NCBI GenBank assembly: GCA_024231855.1
Contig: JAAEQD010000243.1
Span: 1 to 64,000 of the forward strand
Direction: 5' to 3'
From: Candidatus Zixiibacteriota bacterium
GTDB taxonomy: Bacteria; Zixibacteria; MSB-5A5; UBA10806; 4484-95
DNA length: 64,000 bases
The translations under genes and the position numbers were made by a program. Position 1 is the first letter of the stretch; the number at the start of each line of letters is the position of its first letter. Below, one piece after another: positions 43,419 through 52,206 of the stretch. A model generated the notes under the pieces. The model worked only from the letters and a program-made list of their open reading frames with translations, was not told the DNA's origin and ran no database searches.

Positions 43419-44842
43419 TTTACGTATACGGTCCTGAAAAAGCTTATTGCGACGAGCTATTGAAAGCCCTCAAGAAAAAATCATTCGATATACAGGTTTT
43501 TACCGATACGCAGGCGCTGGGTTCGGCGATAAAGCGGGAAATACCACAGGGATTATTCTACGATCTGCGATTCGAAAGCGAAAGCCCGATTATCCTGGAG
43601 AGAACCTATCTCGAAACACCCGATATTATCCTTCTGGGAACCGCTGAGCGTCATCTGGAAATGTTCGAACAATATACCGATCAGTTATACTTGCCTTATG
43701 CTAATTTTCAGCAGATCGCCGATGGTTTCGCCGATCATATTAATGATCGCAAAATGCTGAAGTCCTGTGGTTTTATCGGCAGATCGATCGAACTAATCGG
43801 CGTAGCCCGGATGATCGAACAGGTTGCCCCTACGGACATAACCGTGCTTGTCAGCGGCCCATCCGGCGCCGGCAAGGAGAAAGTCGCCCAGGCTATTCAT
43901 GACAAGTCGGCCAAGCCGACGGATAAATTTATCAGTCTTAATATCGGGTCATTGGCGCCGGGTGTGCTGGAGTCGGAACTGTTTGGCCATGAGAAAGGAT
44001 CATTCACGGGAGCTGTTAGCCGACGGATCGGCCATTTTGAGCAGGCTGCCGGAGGGACGATGTTTTTGGATGAAATCGGCGAATTGCCCGCCGATTTGCA
44101 GGTTAAGCTTCTGAGAGTGTTGGAGGAGAAAAGTTTCTATCGAGTCGGCGGCCAGCAAAAAATATCCACCGACGCCCGCATGATATTCGCGACCAACAAA
44201 GACCTGGGCGAGGAGGTCGCTATCGGTAATTTCCGCCAGGATCTTTACTATCGCTTGAACGTCGTCAATATCACCGTACTGCCCCTGGCCACGCGCCCCA
44301 AGGATATACCGCCGTTGGTAAAAGAGTTTATTAAGAAATCACGCTATGGCGATTACGCCGGAGATCATCCGGTCGAACCGGGCGCGATGAAAATGATTAT
44401 GAAATATCATTGGCCGGGTAATGTCAGGGAGCTGAAGAATGTCGTCGAATCGCTTTTGATTTTATCCGACAAGGGCGTGATTACACGGGAATCGTTCGAA
44501 AAGTATCTTCAGGAAAAATCTCTCCATGACGGTAAGCTGCCGGTACCAACCGGAAGAACATCCGAAAGCGCCGAACATCAACTGATAATCCAGGCGATCC
44601 TGGCCTTAAAAGATGAAATCGGATCGTTGCGAAAATATGTAATCGACAATTCACAATCGACTCTGACCGATAGCGACAGGCTGCCGGAACAGGCAGATAA
44701 TTTAAATATGGAAAGTAATGAACGTAACCTTATCGTTAAAACCCTGAAGGAGGTGGATGGCAATCGCAGACGGGCGGCCAGGCTTTTAGGTATAGGCGAG
44801 AGAACGCTATACCGAAAGCTCGACAAGTATGGCTTAAATTAA
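43415..44842 (+). CDS. Sigma-54-dependent transcriptional activator with degenerate receiver-like domain
   Basis: 475 residues. The N-terminal 115 residues have a receiver-like size but only one plausible phospho-acceptor (LFYDLRFES, Asp51) and lack the typical DD and K pattern. The AAA+ domain (about 120-345) has Walker A GPSGAGKE, the sigma-54 contact loop GSFTGA (consensus GAFTGA, one substitution), Walker [27 protein letters not shown] and [10 protein letters not shown]. The C-terminus is a Fis-type HTH ([24 protein letters not shown]). It activates sigma-54 promoters; targets are unknown, and the adjacent envelope module is a candidate. ATGA overlap with rnr. Confidence 0.92.
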   Translation: MIYVYGPEKAYCDELLKALKKKSFDIQVFTDTQALGSAIKREIPQGLFYDLRFESESPIILERTYLETPDIILLGTAERHLEMFEQYTDQLYLPYANFQQIADGFADHINDRKMLKSCGFIGRSIELIGVARMIEQVAPTDITVLVSGPSGAGKEKVAQAIHDKSAKPTDKFISLNIGSLAPGVLESELFGHEKGSFTGAVSRRIGHFEQAAGGTMFLDEIGELPADLQVKLLRVLEEKSFYRVGGQQKISTDARMIFATNKDLGEEVAIGNFRQDLYYRLNVVNITVLPLATRPKDIPPLVKEFIKKSRYGDYAGDHPVEPGAMKMIMKYHWPGNVRELKNVVESLLILSDKGVITRESFEKYLQEKSLHDGKLPVPTGRTSESAEHQLIIQAILALKDEIGSLRKYVIDNSQSTLTDSDRLPEQADNLNMESNERNLIVKTLKEVDGNRRRAARLLGIGERTLYRKLDKYGLN

Positions 44843-44859
44843 TCTGTTCTCTAATAACT

Positions 44860-46338
44860 TTGGCGCTGTTAATCACAGTTTTCACATCGCATGGTAAAGC
44901 ATCATTGATCTACGATATGGAAAGTTTGGCTGATCTATATCAGGCTTTTTATAACGGAGAAATTGATTATAGCATGTTTACCATTTTGGTTAATGCCTAT
45001 GACCATCGTGGCTTAACCCGGGCGGATATCGAAGCGCTTGGGCTTTTCGAAAGAATCTACTTTGATAACATATCAGCGCCTGTTGCCAAAAATCGGTTCT
45101 GGTCAAGAGTAATCTCTGAACCCGCCGGCAGAATCGAAGTAAGACGCTATAGCCGTAACCTGAATGAAATCACTGATTATTTCTATCTCGATTTAAAGGA
45201 GAATGCTTTCAAGGTTCGAACCGATTTGAAAAAGCGTGATAATAATTACAGTATAAGCAACAGGTCAATGAGCTGGAATAAAGAATATGCCTCGGTTACG
45301 TTGGGCAATTTCATAGCTAAGGAAGGTTTTGGCCTGGCTATCGGTCGGTTTGATTATCAGCCCAGCGCCGGACTGGAAGGAAATGATGAATTTGATCTTC
45401 AGTATCCCGTGAACAGTTACTACAACGGGATCAGATTAACAGCTAATTCCGGTAGATTCGGCGGTCGGGCCTATTATTCCAGAAAAAAATACGGCGAAGC
45501 CCTTAAATCATTTTACGGATCGGGATTCAATATCGGTGATAGCACTATCAGTGGTGGAGCTGCTTTCGGCTGGAACAGATTCGAGATGGATAATGCCAAT
45601 GATGAAACACTGGCCGCCGGCATAAACATTCGTTTGTATCAGGAATACATCAGTTTGGCCGGTGAATATGCTATCGTTGAAAAATCGGGTGGCTTTTTTC
45701 TGCGAAGCGAGTGCCGCCTGACTGATTTCATTCTGACCGGAGAATTCTGGCGTTACGCGAATCATTATAACAATTTCAACAGCACCGGACCGGCGGCATC
45801 TGACTATAATACATTTTTCCCCGGCCAAAATGAACTTGGTTTCAGAAGCGCGCAGGCGGGTGAAACCGGGTTGAGCTTAAATTACATATTAAATAATCTA
45901 AAAGCCGGAGTTCAATTTTGGAGCCATACAGGTGAGCCTGACATTAATTCATCTTTTAACATTAAATATAGAGCGAAACTAACGGACCGAATAAATACCT
46001 CTTTTCAAACTTTGGGCAAAATTAGAAATTCCGGCGGCTACTTATGGGCAAAACTCATACTTATGACGGATTGGCCATTATTAAATCAAACGGGCTCCAA
46101 ATTGTATTTTATGGGCAAGAGCAAGCTCATTAAAAACGTAAGCTACAGTTTTGTCTACCTGGCCAGGAATTTCAATGAGAATACAGAATTATTTTTGAAT
46201 ATCAGGAATTACTATGATGGCCGGATAACCTGGTTTGTGGGGGAGGATTTGAAAGTTGCCGCCGGCATTGATATATCTGTCGAAATTACCAGAGATAAGT
46301 TTACGAAATTAAATGTAAGAATCGAGAAATCATTATGA
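44860..46338 (+). CDS. Probable outer-membrane beta-barrel protein with conserved N-terminal helical segment
   Basis: 492 residues from TTG 44860. The start is uncertain: no Shine-Dalgarno, and the hydrophobic frame continues upstream ([16 protein letters not shown]), which would make a better signal peptide. After cleavage near SHGKAS comes a helical segment (DMESLADLYQAFYNGEIDYSMFTILVNAY, then LTRADIEALGLF). The rest is alternating beta strands with many Tyr/Phe/Asn (RRYSRNLNEITDYFYLDL, GFGLAIGRFDY, YYNGIRLTAN and so on), as in outer-membrane barrels. The end overlaps the lamin-tail gene by 4 nt. No named family recognised; it is the first of three coupled envelope genes. Confidence 0.7.
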   Translation: MALLITVFTSHGKASLIYDMESLADLYQAFYNGEIDYSMFTILVNAYDHRGLTRADIEALGLFERIYFDNISAPVAKNRFWSRVISEPAGRIEVRRYSRNLNEITDYFYLDLKENAFKVRTDLKKRDNNYSISNRSMSWNKEYASVTLGNFIAKEGFGLAIGRFDYQPSAGLEGNDEFDLQYPVNSYYNGIRLTANSGRFGGRAYYSRKKYGEALKSFYGSGFNIGDSTISGGAAFGWNRFEMDNANDETLAAGINIRLYQEYISLAGEYAIVEKSGGFFLRSECRLTDFILTGEFWRYANHYNNFNSTGPAASDYNTFFPGQNELGFRSAQAGETGLSLNYILNNLKAGVQFWSHTGEPDINSSFNIKYRAKLTDRINTSFQTLGKIRNSGGYLWAKLILMTDWPLLNQTGSKLYFMGKSKLIKNVSYSFVYLARNFNENTELFLNIRNYYDGRITWFVGEDLKVAAGIDISVEITRDKFTKLNVRIEKSL

Positions 46339-47195
46339 AAAATTGTTTAGCAATTGCAGCCCTGTTAATCAGTTTAAGAGCTATCGCTTTTGGGGACCTG
46401 GTCTTAAGCGAAATACTCGCCAATGAACCCGGGTCGAGGGTGTTGCTTGAGTGGATCGAGCTATACAACAACAGTCCCTTGCAGATCGATATGGGGGATT
46501 ACCTGCTGGTCGAAAATGATGATACGTTGACAATCCCACCCGGTTCGTTAATCGATGCCGAATCCTACGCCGTAATTTGCCGGCGGCTGGTACCATCCGA
46601 CGGCAGCGATTGTTATGAATATCACTGGGGTGACTCATCAGGCGTGTGGGGTGATTCGCCGCTGGAAAATTATCAGGCTTACGAGCTGGGACTTACGCTT
46701 TCCAATGGCAGCGGATCGGTTTACCTATTGACTTCAGCCGGCTTTGGTATCGATCATTATATCTGGAATCGAAGTTCCTCCGACGGCCGCAGTGTTGAGC
46801 GGGATGATGTTGCCGATGAGATGTCATCATGGCATGAATGTTACGCGACGGAGGGTTCGACTCCCGGTAAAACGAACTCATTGAAACCTAACGAAGAAAG
46901 CAATTACTTTCTCGAGATTACTCCTCAAGCCGCGAGCCTGTCTGGAATCGAACCGGCGATCACGATATCATATGCCGCGCCGACCGGGACTAGAATAAGC
47001 CTGTTCGTATATGATGATACAGCTTTGAAAAGAGTTACCTTGGCGGATAAATCCGACAATCCTCTTGGACGAATAATTTGGAATTTGAAAGACGATAACG
47101 ATCACTTACTCCAGCCCGGCTTGTATTTTATTCTATTTCAAGCTGAAGATAAAATTAACGCTCAAAAATCAATACCGGTGGTGATTTCGCCATGA
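46335..47195 (+). CDS. Secreted lamin-tail-domain protein with C-terminal FlgD-like fold
   Basis: 286 residues. Signal peptide about 1-19 (IAFG). Residues about 20-150 match the lamin-tail (LTD) beta-sandwich: DLVLSEILANEPGSRVLLEWIELYNNS, then YLLVENDDTLTIPPG, SYAVICRR, LTLSNGSGSVYLL and SSDGRSVER. The last 80 residues (ITISYAAPTGTRISLFVYDD, then GRIIWNLKDDNDHLLQPGLYFILFQAED) resemble the FlgD Ig-like/type IX sorting fold but lack the YPNPFN motif. LTD domains occur on secreted bacterial nucleases and surface proteins. Coupled to both neighbours by 4-nt overlaps. Confidence 0.78.
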   Translation: MKNCLAIAALLISLRAIAFGDLVLSEILANEPGSRVLLEWIELYNNSPLQIDMGDYLLVENDDTLTIPPGSLIDAESYAVICRRLVPSDGSDCYEYHWGDSSGVWGDSPLENYQAYELGLTLSNGSGSVYLLTSAGFGIDHYIWNRSSSDGRSVERDDVADEMSSWHECYATEGSTPGKTNSLKPNEESNYFLEITPQAASLSGIEPAITISYAAPTGTRISLFVYDDTALKRVTLADKSDNPLGRIIWNLKDDNDHLLQPGLYFILFQAEDKINAQKSIPVVISP

Positions 47196-47965
47196 CAAAA
47201 GCAATCCTGATTTCGTTTTTGTGCTATGCCATCTCCTTTTCTTTTGAGGGCCCCGATTTGATGCTATTAGGTCCTGATTATGTTTTTGAAGATAAATCAA
47301 TCAATCTTGTCGGTACCGATTCAACCGGAAACGGTATTTCCGCCTCGGCCGCTCAGGCTTCACTCTACGGCATTAAGTCGCTGGATTGGACATATGTCGC
47401 GTCACGGATCACAAAGAAAGGTTGGTCATCGGCAATTACTTTCAGAAGTTATGGTATTAAAGATATCTATATGTCATCGAAGTACTCGATATATCTGGGA
47501 AAATCGGTGAGCAGATTTTTATTGGTTGGTTTAAGCTACTCTCATCTGACAAAAACTTATGGCAATAATCTTTACAAATCCGCTGACGACATCTTCTCGA
47601 TTGGGCTTGGATTAAGATATAGCGAATTAAATTTACGGGCCCAAATCGACAATCTGAAATTCGATAATTCTGGTGATATCCCTGATAACAAACCTGAAAT
47701 AATCATTGCCGGGAACTGGCAAACCGAGAAATCGTTTTCTATTTATGCTTTGTTATATAATGATCCTCGAGATCATTCCCGTCTGATTCTTGGCCAGAAT
47801 CTGGAATTACACAATTCGGCCAATCTCATAGCCGGGATAATAAGTGGACCGGAACTCTATTTTGCAGGCATCGAAATGGTTTACAAACGGATTGTATTTG
47901 GTTATACTTACTTTGATGTCGGTGGACTGGGGGATTGTTCCAAGCTGACTGTAACTTATAGGTAG
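47192..47965 (+). CDS. Probable outer-membrane beta-barrel protein
   Basis: 257 residues. Signal peptide about 1-18 (AISFSFEG). The body consists of alternating strands: GISASAAQASLYGIKSLDWTYV, SSKYSIYLGKSVSRFLLVGLSYSHL, FSIGLGLRYSELNLRAQI, FGYTYFDVG. The end, CSKLTVTYR, is strand-like. The opening resembles small PorV-like barrels (GPDLMLLGPDYVFED...AAQASLYG) but the match is not decisive. ATGA overlap with the lamin-tail gene. Third member of the envelope module. Confidence 0.68.
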   Translation: MTKAILISFLCYAISFSFEGPDLMLLGPDYVFEDKSINLVGTDSTGNGISASAAQASLYGIKSLDWTYVASRITKKGWSSAITFRSYGIKDIYMSSKYSIYLGKSVSRFLLVGLSYSHLTKTYGNNLYKSADDIFSIGLGLRYSELNLRAQIDNLKFDNSGDIPDNKPEIIIAGNWQTEKSFSIYALLYNDPRDHSRLILGQNLELHNSANLIAGIISGPELYFAGIEMVYKRIVFGYTYFDVGGLGDCSKLTVTYR

Positions 47966-47968
47966 GAT

Positions 47969-49126
47969 ATGGCTATTTTAGAAAAACTCGAAAAAAGAGA
48001 ACAACAAACTTTAGCTCCTTACGCGATGATGTCCGTCGATTCGAGAGGGCGACGTTATAAGGAGCCTAAACATTCTTATCGCACGGAATTCCAGCGCGAC
48101 CGCGAACGCATTATTCACGCGTCCTCTTTTCGCCGCCTGGAATATAAAACGCAGGTATTTGTCAATTATGAGGGAGATCATTACCGCACCCGTTTAACAC
48201 ATACTATCGAGGTAGCTCAGATTGCCCGAGGTATCGCCAGGGCATTGATGCTCAACGAAGACCTGGCCGAGGGCATCGCCCTGGCTCATGATTTGGGCCA
48301 TACTCCTTTTGGGCATTCCGGCGAGGCGGCTCTCAATAAGCTCATGAAAAACAACGGTGGATTCGAGCACAACCGGCAGAGTCTGAGAGTTGTCGAGCAG
48401 CTAGAAAGCCGCTATCCCGATTTTCCCGGCCTGAACCTTACCTACGAATTGCGCGAGGGGGTATTAAAGCATGAGACGATTTACGATAATCCCGCCTACC
48501 CGGCCGATCTGTTCCCCGCCGATAGGGGTACTCTCGAATGCCAGGTTGTCAATATCGCCGATGAGGTAGCCTATACTTGCCATGATGTTGATGATGGCTT
48601 GAGTTCGGGATTGATCGAATATAAAGCATTGCAGGAGATAAAGTTGTGGCGCGATCTGGATGAAAAGCTTATGCAAAGCCATCCTTATATCGCCAATACC
48701 CCGATGTATCGCCATCAGATGGTTAAAATGCTGATCAACGAGATGATAACCGATTGTGTGGATGCCAGCTCGAAAGCGCTTGACGACCTGAAGCCGAAGA
48801 CTGTCGATGATATCAGGCGACATACTGTCAATCTGGTGTGCCGGACGCGGGAGGTATTGGCCAGGGAATCGAGGTTGAAACAACTTTTACTGGAAAATAT
48901 GTATCGGCATTTCCGGCTTCTGCGGATGGCTGAAAAGGCTGAGAGGATAATCACATCCCTGTTTGAATCTTATTCAGGCAATCCCGATCAATTGCCGCCG
49001 GGCTTCAAATTGAGACTGAAACAAGAAGACGTTCAGACTGTTGTGGCCGATTATATCGCCGGTATGACCGACCGTTTCGCCGCCCAGGAATACAAAAAAC
49101 TGATCGATCCTTTCGAATTAATTTAA
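47969..49126 (+). CDS. dgt: Deoxyguanosinetriphosphate triphosphohydrolase-like HD protein
   Basis: 385 residues. HD-domain dNTPase that hydrolyses dNTP to nucleoside and triphosphate. Motifs: FRRLEYKTQVF...HYRTRLTHTIEVAQIARGIAR (metal His), AHDLGHTPFGHSGE (HD doublet), the GGFEHNRQSLR block, and VVNIADEVAYTCHDVDDGL (final Asp). Length and spacing match the type-2 Dgt subfamily found in most bacteria without E. coli-type Dgt. It follows the barrel gene by 3 nt with GGTAGGA upstream of the ATG, so it is in the same operon, perhaps without functional connection. Confidence 0.93.
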   Translation: MAILEKLEKREQQTLAPYAMMSVDSRGRRYKEPKHSYRTEFQRDRERIIHASSFRRLEYKTQVFVNYEGDHYRTRLTHTIEVAQIARGIARALMLNEDLAEGIALAHDLGHTPFGHSGEAALNKLMKNNGGFEHNRQSLRVVEQLESRYPDFPGLNLTYELREGVLKHETIYDNPAYPADLFPADRGTLECQVVNIADEVAYTCHDVDDGLSSGLIEYKALQEIKLWRDLDEKLMQSHPYIANTPMYRHQMVKMLINEMITDCVDASSKALDDLKPKTVDDIRRHTVNLVCRTREVLARESRLKQLLLENMYRHFRLLRMAEKAERIITSLFESYSGNPDQLPPGFKLRLKQEDVQTVVADYIAGMTDRFAAQEYKKLIDPFELI

Positions 49127-49293
49127 AAAATGTTTGAATATTATATCTTTTTAGGTTAATAATGATTGTGGTGATTTTTACGAAATACTAAAATAAAGCA
49201 AATCCGGCTAAAACCGGGAGTCCGAGTTTTTAGTTAAAGGTTAAGCAAGGTCAAGTGAAACAATGAGCAGAATAGCTCGTTAATGTATTAATC

Positions 49294-50397
49294 ATGATAG
49301 CAGATCAGACAAATAATAAATCGCGGCAGGCGGAACTATTCACCAAAGAAATATTGCCGCAGGTTTCCCGTACTTTCGACCTGGCAATCAAATTTCTGCC
49401 GGAGAAACTTGGCCGTCCCGTCGGCCTGGCCTACCTTCTCTGCCGGATAGCCGATACATTTGAAGATTCAGCCGTGATGGACCCATTATCGAGACAGGAA
49501 ATGCTTCATAAATATTCCGATTTGCTCAAAGTACCCGGTTCCTATGATTTGTCTTTGATGAGTGAGCTTCAGGATTCATTTGATATCAAGGGCGTTTCGC
49601 CGGATAGCCAGGCCGAGACGTCATCGTTCCCCGACCATCTGCCGAGCGTGAGACTGGTGGAAAATATGGATCTGGTCTTAACCGCTGCCGATTCCATGCC
49701 AATCGATTTCAGGAATCATATATATCCAAGGGTTCAGGAGATGTCGGAAGGGATGGCTCGCTATACAACATTGGCCAGTGGTAAGCAATCGGAGATACAT
49801 TTCTTGAAAGATGAAGCCGATTGGGATAACTATTGCTACTTTGTGGCCGGTACGGTCGGTCATATGCTGACCGATATTTTCTCCGATTATGTCGGGTTTT
49901 CCGATACAACCCGGGAGAGACTTCACCCATTGGGCCGCTCGTTCGGACTTGGACTGCAGAAAGTCAATGTCTTAAAGGACGCCGTGATCGATACCAGCAG
50001 GGGAGTATGTTTCCTGCCGAGGACGTTTATCGACCAGTACGGCATCACTTTCGGCCATAAATCGTTAACCGGCTTGAAAGGCGATTTGCGCGGGCTGGTT
50101 TTGAAAGTGGTCGAAATTTGCCGCTGTCATTTTCAGGATTCTATCGAATATATCAAGCTTATCCCGATTAAGTATCTCGGCTTAAGGATGTTTCTTATCG
50201 TACCAGTGATGCTGGCCGCCGCTACTTTGCGTCTGATTACCGATTATCCCCAAAAACTTCTGGACAACGGCGATTTGAAATTGACTCGAAATGATGTCTG
50301 GAAACTGGTACGCAAGTCAGCTTTGTGCAAGTATTCCAACAGGATGCTGGATTACTCATTCGGCAAGATATTGCCCTCTAATCTGCCTGCTAAATAG
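49294..50397 (+). CDS. Squalene/phytoene synthase family protein
   Basis: 367 residues. All-helical trans-prenyltransferase fold. Aspartate-rich motif 1 is DTFED (54-58) in LLCRIADTFEDS. Motif 2 appears as LQKVNVLKDAVIDTSRGVCFLP, in place of the squalene-synthase QKTNIIRDYLED type. SRTFDLAIKFLP at the N-terminus and WDNYCYFVAGTVGHMLTDIF in the middle are squalene-synthase-like (YCHYVAGxVG). Head-to-head condensation of farnesyl diphosphate is the likely reaction, which would feed hopanoid, sterol or carotenoid synthesis. No cyclase or desaturase gene is nearby. No evident Shine-Dalgarno precedes the ATG. Confidence 0.87.
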   Translation: MIADQTNNKSRQAELFTKEILPQVSRTFDLAIKFLPEKLGRPVGLAYLLCRIADTFEDSAVMDPLSRQEMLHKYSDLLKVPGSYDLSLMSELQDSFDIKGVSPDSQAETSSFPDHLPSVRLVENMDLVLTAADSMPIDFRNHIYPRVQEMSEGMARYTTLASGKQSEIHFLKDEADWDNYCYFVAGTVGHMLTDIFSDYVGFSDTTRERLHPLGRSFGLGLQKVNVLKDAVIDTSRGVCFLPRTFIDQYGITFGHKSLTGLKGDLRGLVLKVVEICRCHFQDSIEYIKLIPIKYLGLRMFLIVPVMLAAATLRLITDYPQKLLDNGDLKLTRNDVWKLVRKSALCKYSNRMLDYSFGKILPSNLPAK

Positions 50398-50424
50398 GCG
50401 ATCCGCTGAACATCTAATTAAATC

Positions 50425-50453
50425 TTGACACTCCATGATATAATTGTTATATT
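50425..50453 (+). promoter_or_regulatory. Sigma-70-type promoter of the beta-helix genes
   Basis: TTGACA (50425-50430), 17-nt spacer, TATATT (50448-50453), about 70 nt before the ATG at 50523. Confidence 0.65.
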
Positions 50454-50522
50454 TTAGTAAGTTGTAGTATTTGGCTAAAATTAGCTGTTAGATAATTTAA
50501 CATCTATTCAGGGGTAATTGAT

Positions 50523-52205
50523 ATGAGAAAGTTGTTTACTATCGCATTAATGATGGTGATTGCTGTCGCAGTATCAACGTTTGCCACCATTATCGATATC
50601 CCGGATGACTACCCGACAATCCAGCAGGGCATTAATGCCAGTATCGATGGCGATACGGTGCTGGTTCAGCCAGGGACTTATGTGGAGAATATCAATTTCA
50701 ACGGCCATAATATTGTGCTGGGGTCGATGCTTTTGACTACTGAGGATACGAGCTATATCGAGCAGACCGTGATTGATGGGGATTCTTCGGGGTCAGTGGT
50801 TACCTTTGAAAACGGCGAGGGCAACGAAACAACAATAACCGGATTTTCAATAACCAATGGCTGGAATGAAGGTATAGAGGGAGGAGGGGTGACCTGTCAT
50901 AACTATTCTTTTCCTAAAATAGCTAATAATGATATATACGGAAATTACGCATATGATGGGGGAGGAATTAATTGTAAAGATTCTAACCCGACTATAACAG
51001 ATAATAATATCTTTAATAATTCTAATCAATTTCGGGGTGGTGGGATTAGTTGTGAGAATAGTAGTCCCGATTTGAATGGCAATTATATTTCCCAAAACGA
51101 GGGCAGCGGAATATACTGTTACCTTGGCTCAAGCCCATCAATAACCAACAATTCGTTTATCGAAAATTCAGGCGGCGGGATTCGATGTCGCGATGAATCC
51201 TGCCCTTTAGTTGATGGAAATGTAATCACAAATAATTCGGCGCAATATGGTGGAGGAATTTACTGCAGGGATAGCGCAAATCCTTTAATTGTAAATAATA
51301 TAATAAGCGGAAATACTGCTTTTAGTGATTATCTAACCGGCTTTGGCGGTGGAATATATTGCGAATATTCCAATCCAATAATTGAAAATAATATAATAAG
51401 CGGAAATACAGCTTTTGACGATTATTATGACGCTTATGGTGGAGGAATATTTTGTATCGAATCAAGCCCCACAATAAGCTTTAACTTAATAATCGAAAAT
51501 TCCGCAATCGGCGGTAATTTTCCCGCGGAAGGTGGTGGAATTTGTTGCTTCGGCAATTCTGAACCGATTATTAGAAATAATACGATTGCAGATAACCGGG
51601 CAGATTATGGCGGCGGATTATATTGTGAGAATTCGAATCCCTCAGTTGTAAATACGATATTTTGGGCCGACAGCGCATCAGTGTATGGTAATGAATTTGC
51701 CGGCTCTTCTCCTGATATTACCTATTCCAATATCCAGGGTGGCTGGGATGGTGAGGGCAATATCGATGCCAATCCGCTTTTTCTAGATCCCCTGAACGGC
51801 GATTTCCATCTGTTGGCCGGATCACCCTGCATCGATACCGGCAATCCCGAATCGCCTTTAGATCCCGACAGCACCCGCGCCGATATAGGAGCATTCTACT
51901 ATGATCAACATGTCGATATCGATGTGGTTGACTTACTGCCCAAAGATTTTCAACTGTATCAAAACTACCCCAATCCGTTTAATGGTTCAACAACAATTAG
52001 CTACGATCTTCCGCAAGCAGCCGATGTCACGATCGAAATCTATGATATACTCGGCCGCCGCGTTGAGACGTTGATCTCACGAAACCAGCCGGTTGGATCA
52101 CATTCGCTAATCTGGAACGCCGAGGATTTAACTTCGGGGATCTATTTCTATAAACTTCAGGCCGGAAACAATATTAACACGAAGAAGATGCTGCTGGCGA
52201 AATAA
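50523..52205 (+). CDS. Secreted right-handed beta-helix protein with type IX sorting domain
   Basis: 560 residues. Signal peptide about 1-21. A DUF1565/NosD-like opening module (IIDIPDDYPTIQQGINASIDGDTVLVQPGTY, then IVLGSMLLTTEDTSYIEQTVIDGD) is followed by about 12 imperfect beta-helix rungs with repeated GGGIxC, PxIxxNxIxxN and GGGIYC phrases (about 110-390). A closing block IDANPLFLDP...GSPCIDTGNPESPLDPD (choice-of-anchor type) follows. The C-terminal 80 residues are a Por/type IX sorting domain with YQNYPNPFNGSTTISYDL, IYDILGRRVETL, SGIYFYKL and final KMLLAK. Likely a surface-exposed carbohydrate-binding or adhesive protein; no lyase residues identified. Confidence 0.88.
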   Translation: MRKLFTIALMMVIAVAVSTFATIIDIPDDYPTIQQGINASIDGDTVLVQPGTYVENINFNGHNIVLGSMLLTTEDTSYIEQTVIDGDSSGSVVTFENGEGNETTITGFSITNGWNEGIEGGGVTCHNYSFPKIANNDIYGNYAYDGGGINCKDSNPTITDNNIFNNSNQFRGGGISCENSSPDLNGNYISQNEGSGIYCYLGSSPSITNNSFIENSGGGIRCRDESCPLVDGNVITNNSAQYGGGIYCRDSANPLIVNNIISGNTAFSDYLTGFGGGIYCEYSNPIIENNIISGNTAFDDYYDAYGGGIFCIESSPTISFNLIIENSAIGGNFPAEGGGICCFGNSEPIIRNNTIADNRADYGGGLYCENSNPSVVNTIFWADSASVYGNEFAGSSPDITYSNIQGGWDGEGNIDANPLFLDPLNGDFHLLAGSPCIDTGNPESPLDPDSTRADIGAFYYDQHVDIDVVDLLPKDFQLYQNYPNPFNGSTTISYDLPQAADVTIEIYDILGRRVETLISRNQPVGSHSLIWNAEDLTSGIYFYKLQAGNNINTKKMLLAK

Positions 52206-52206
52206 G

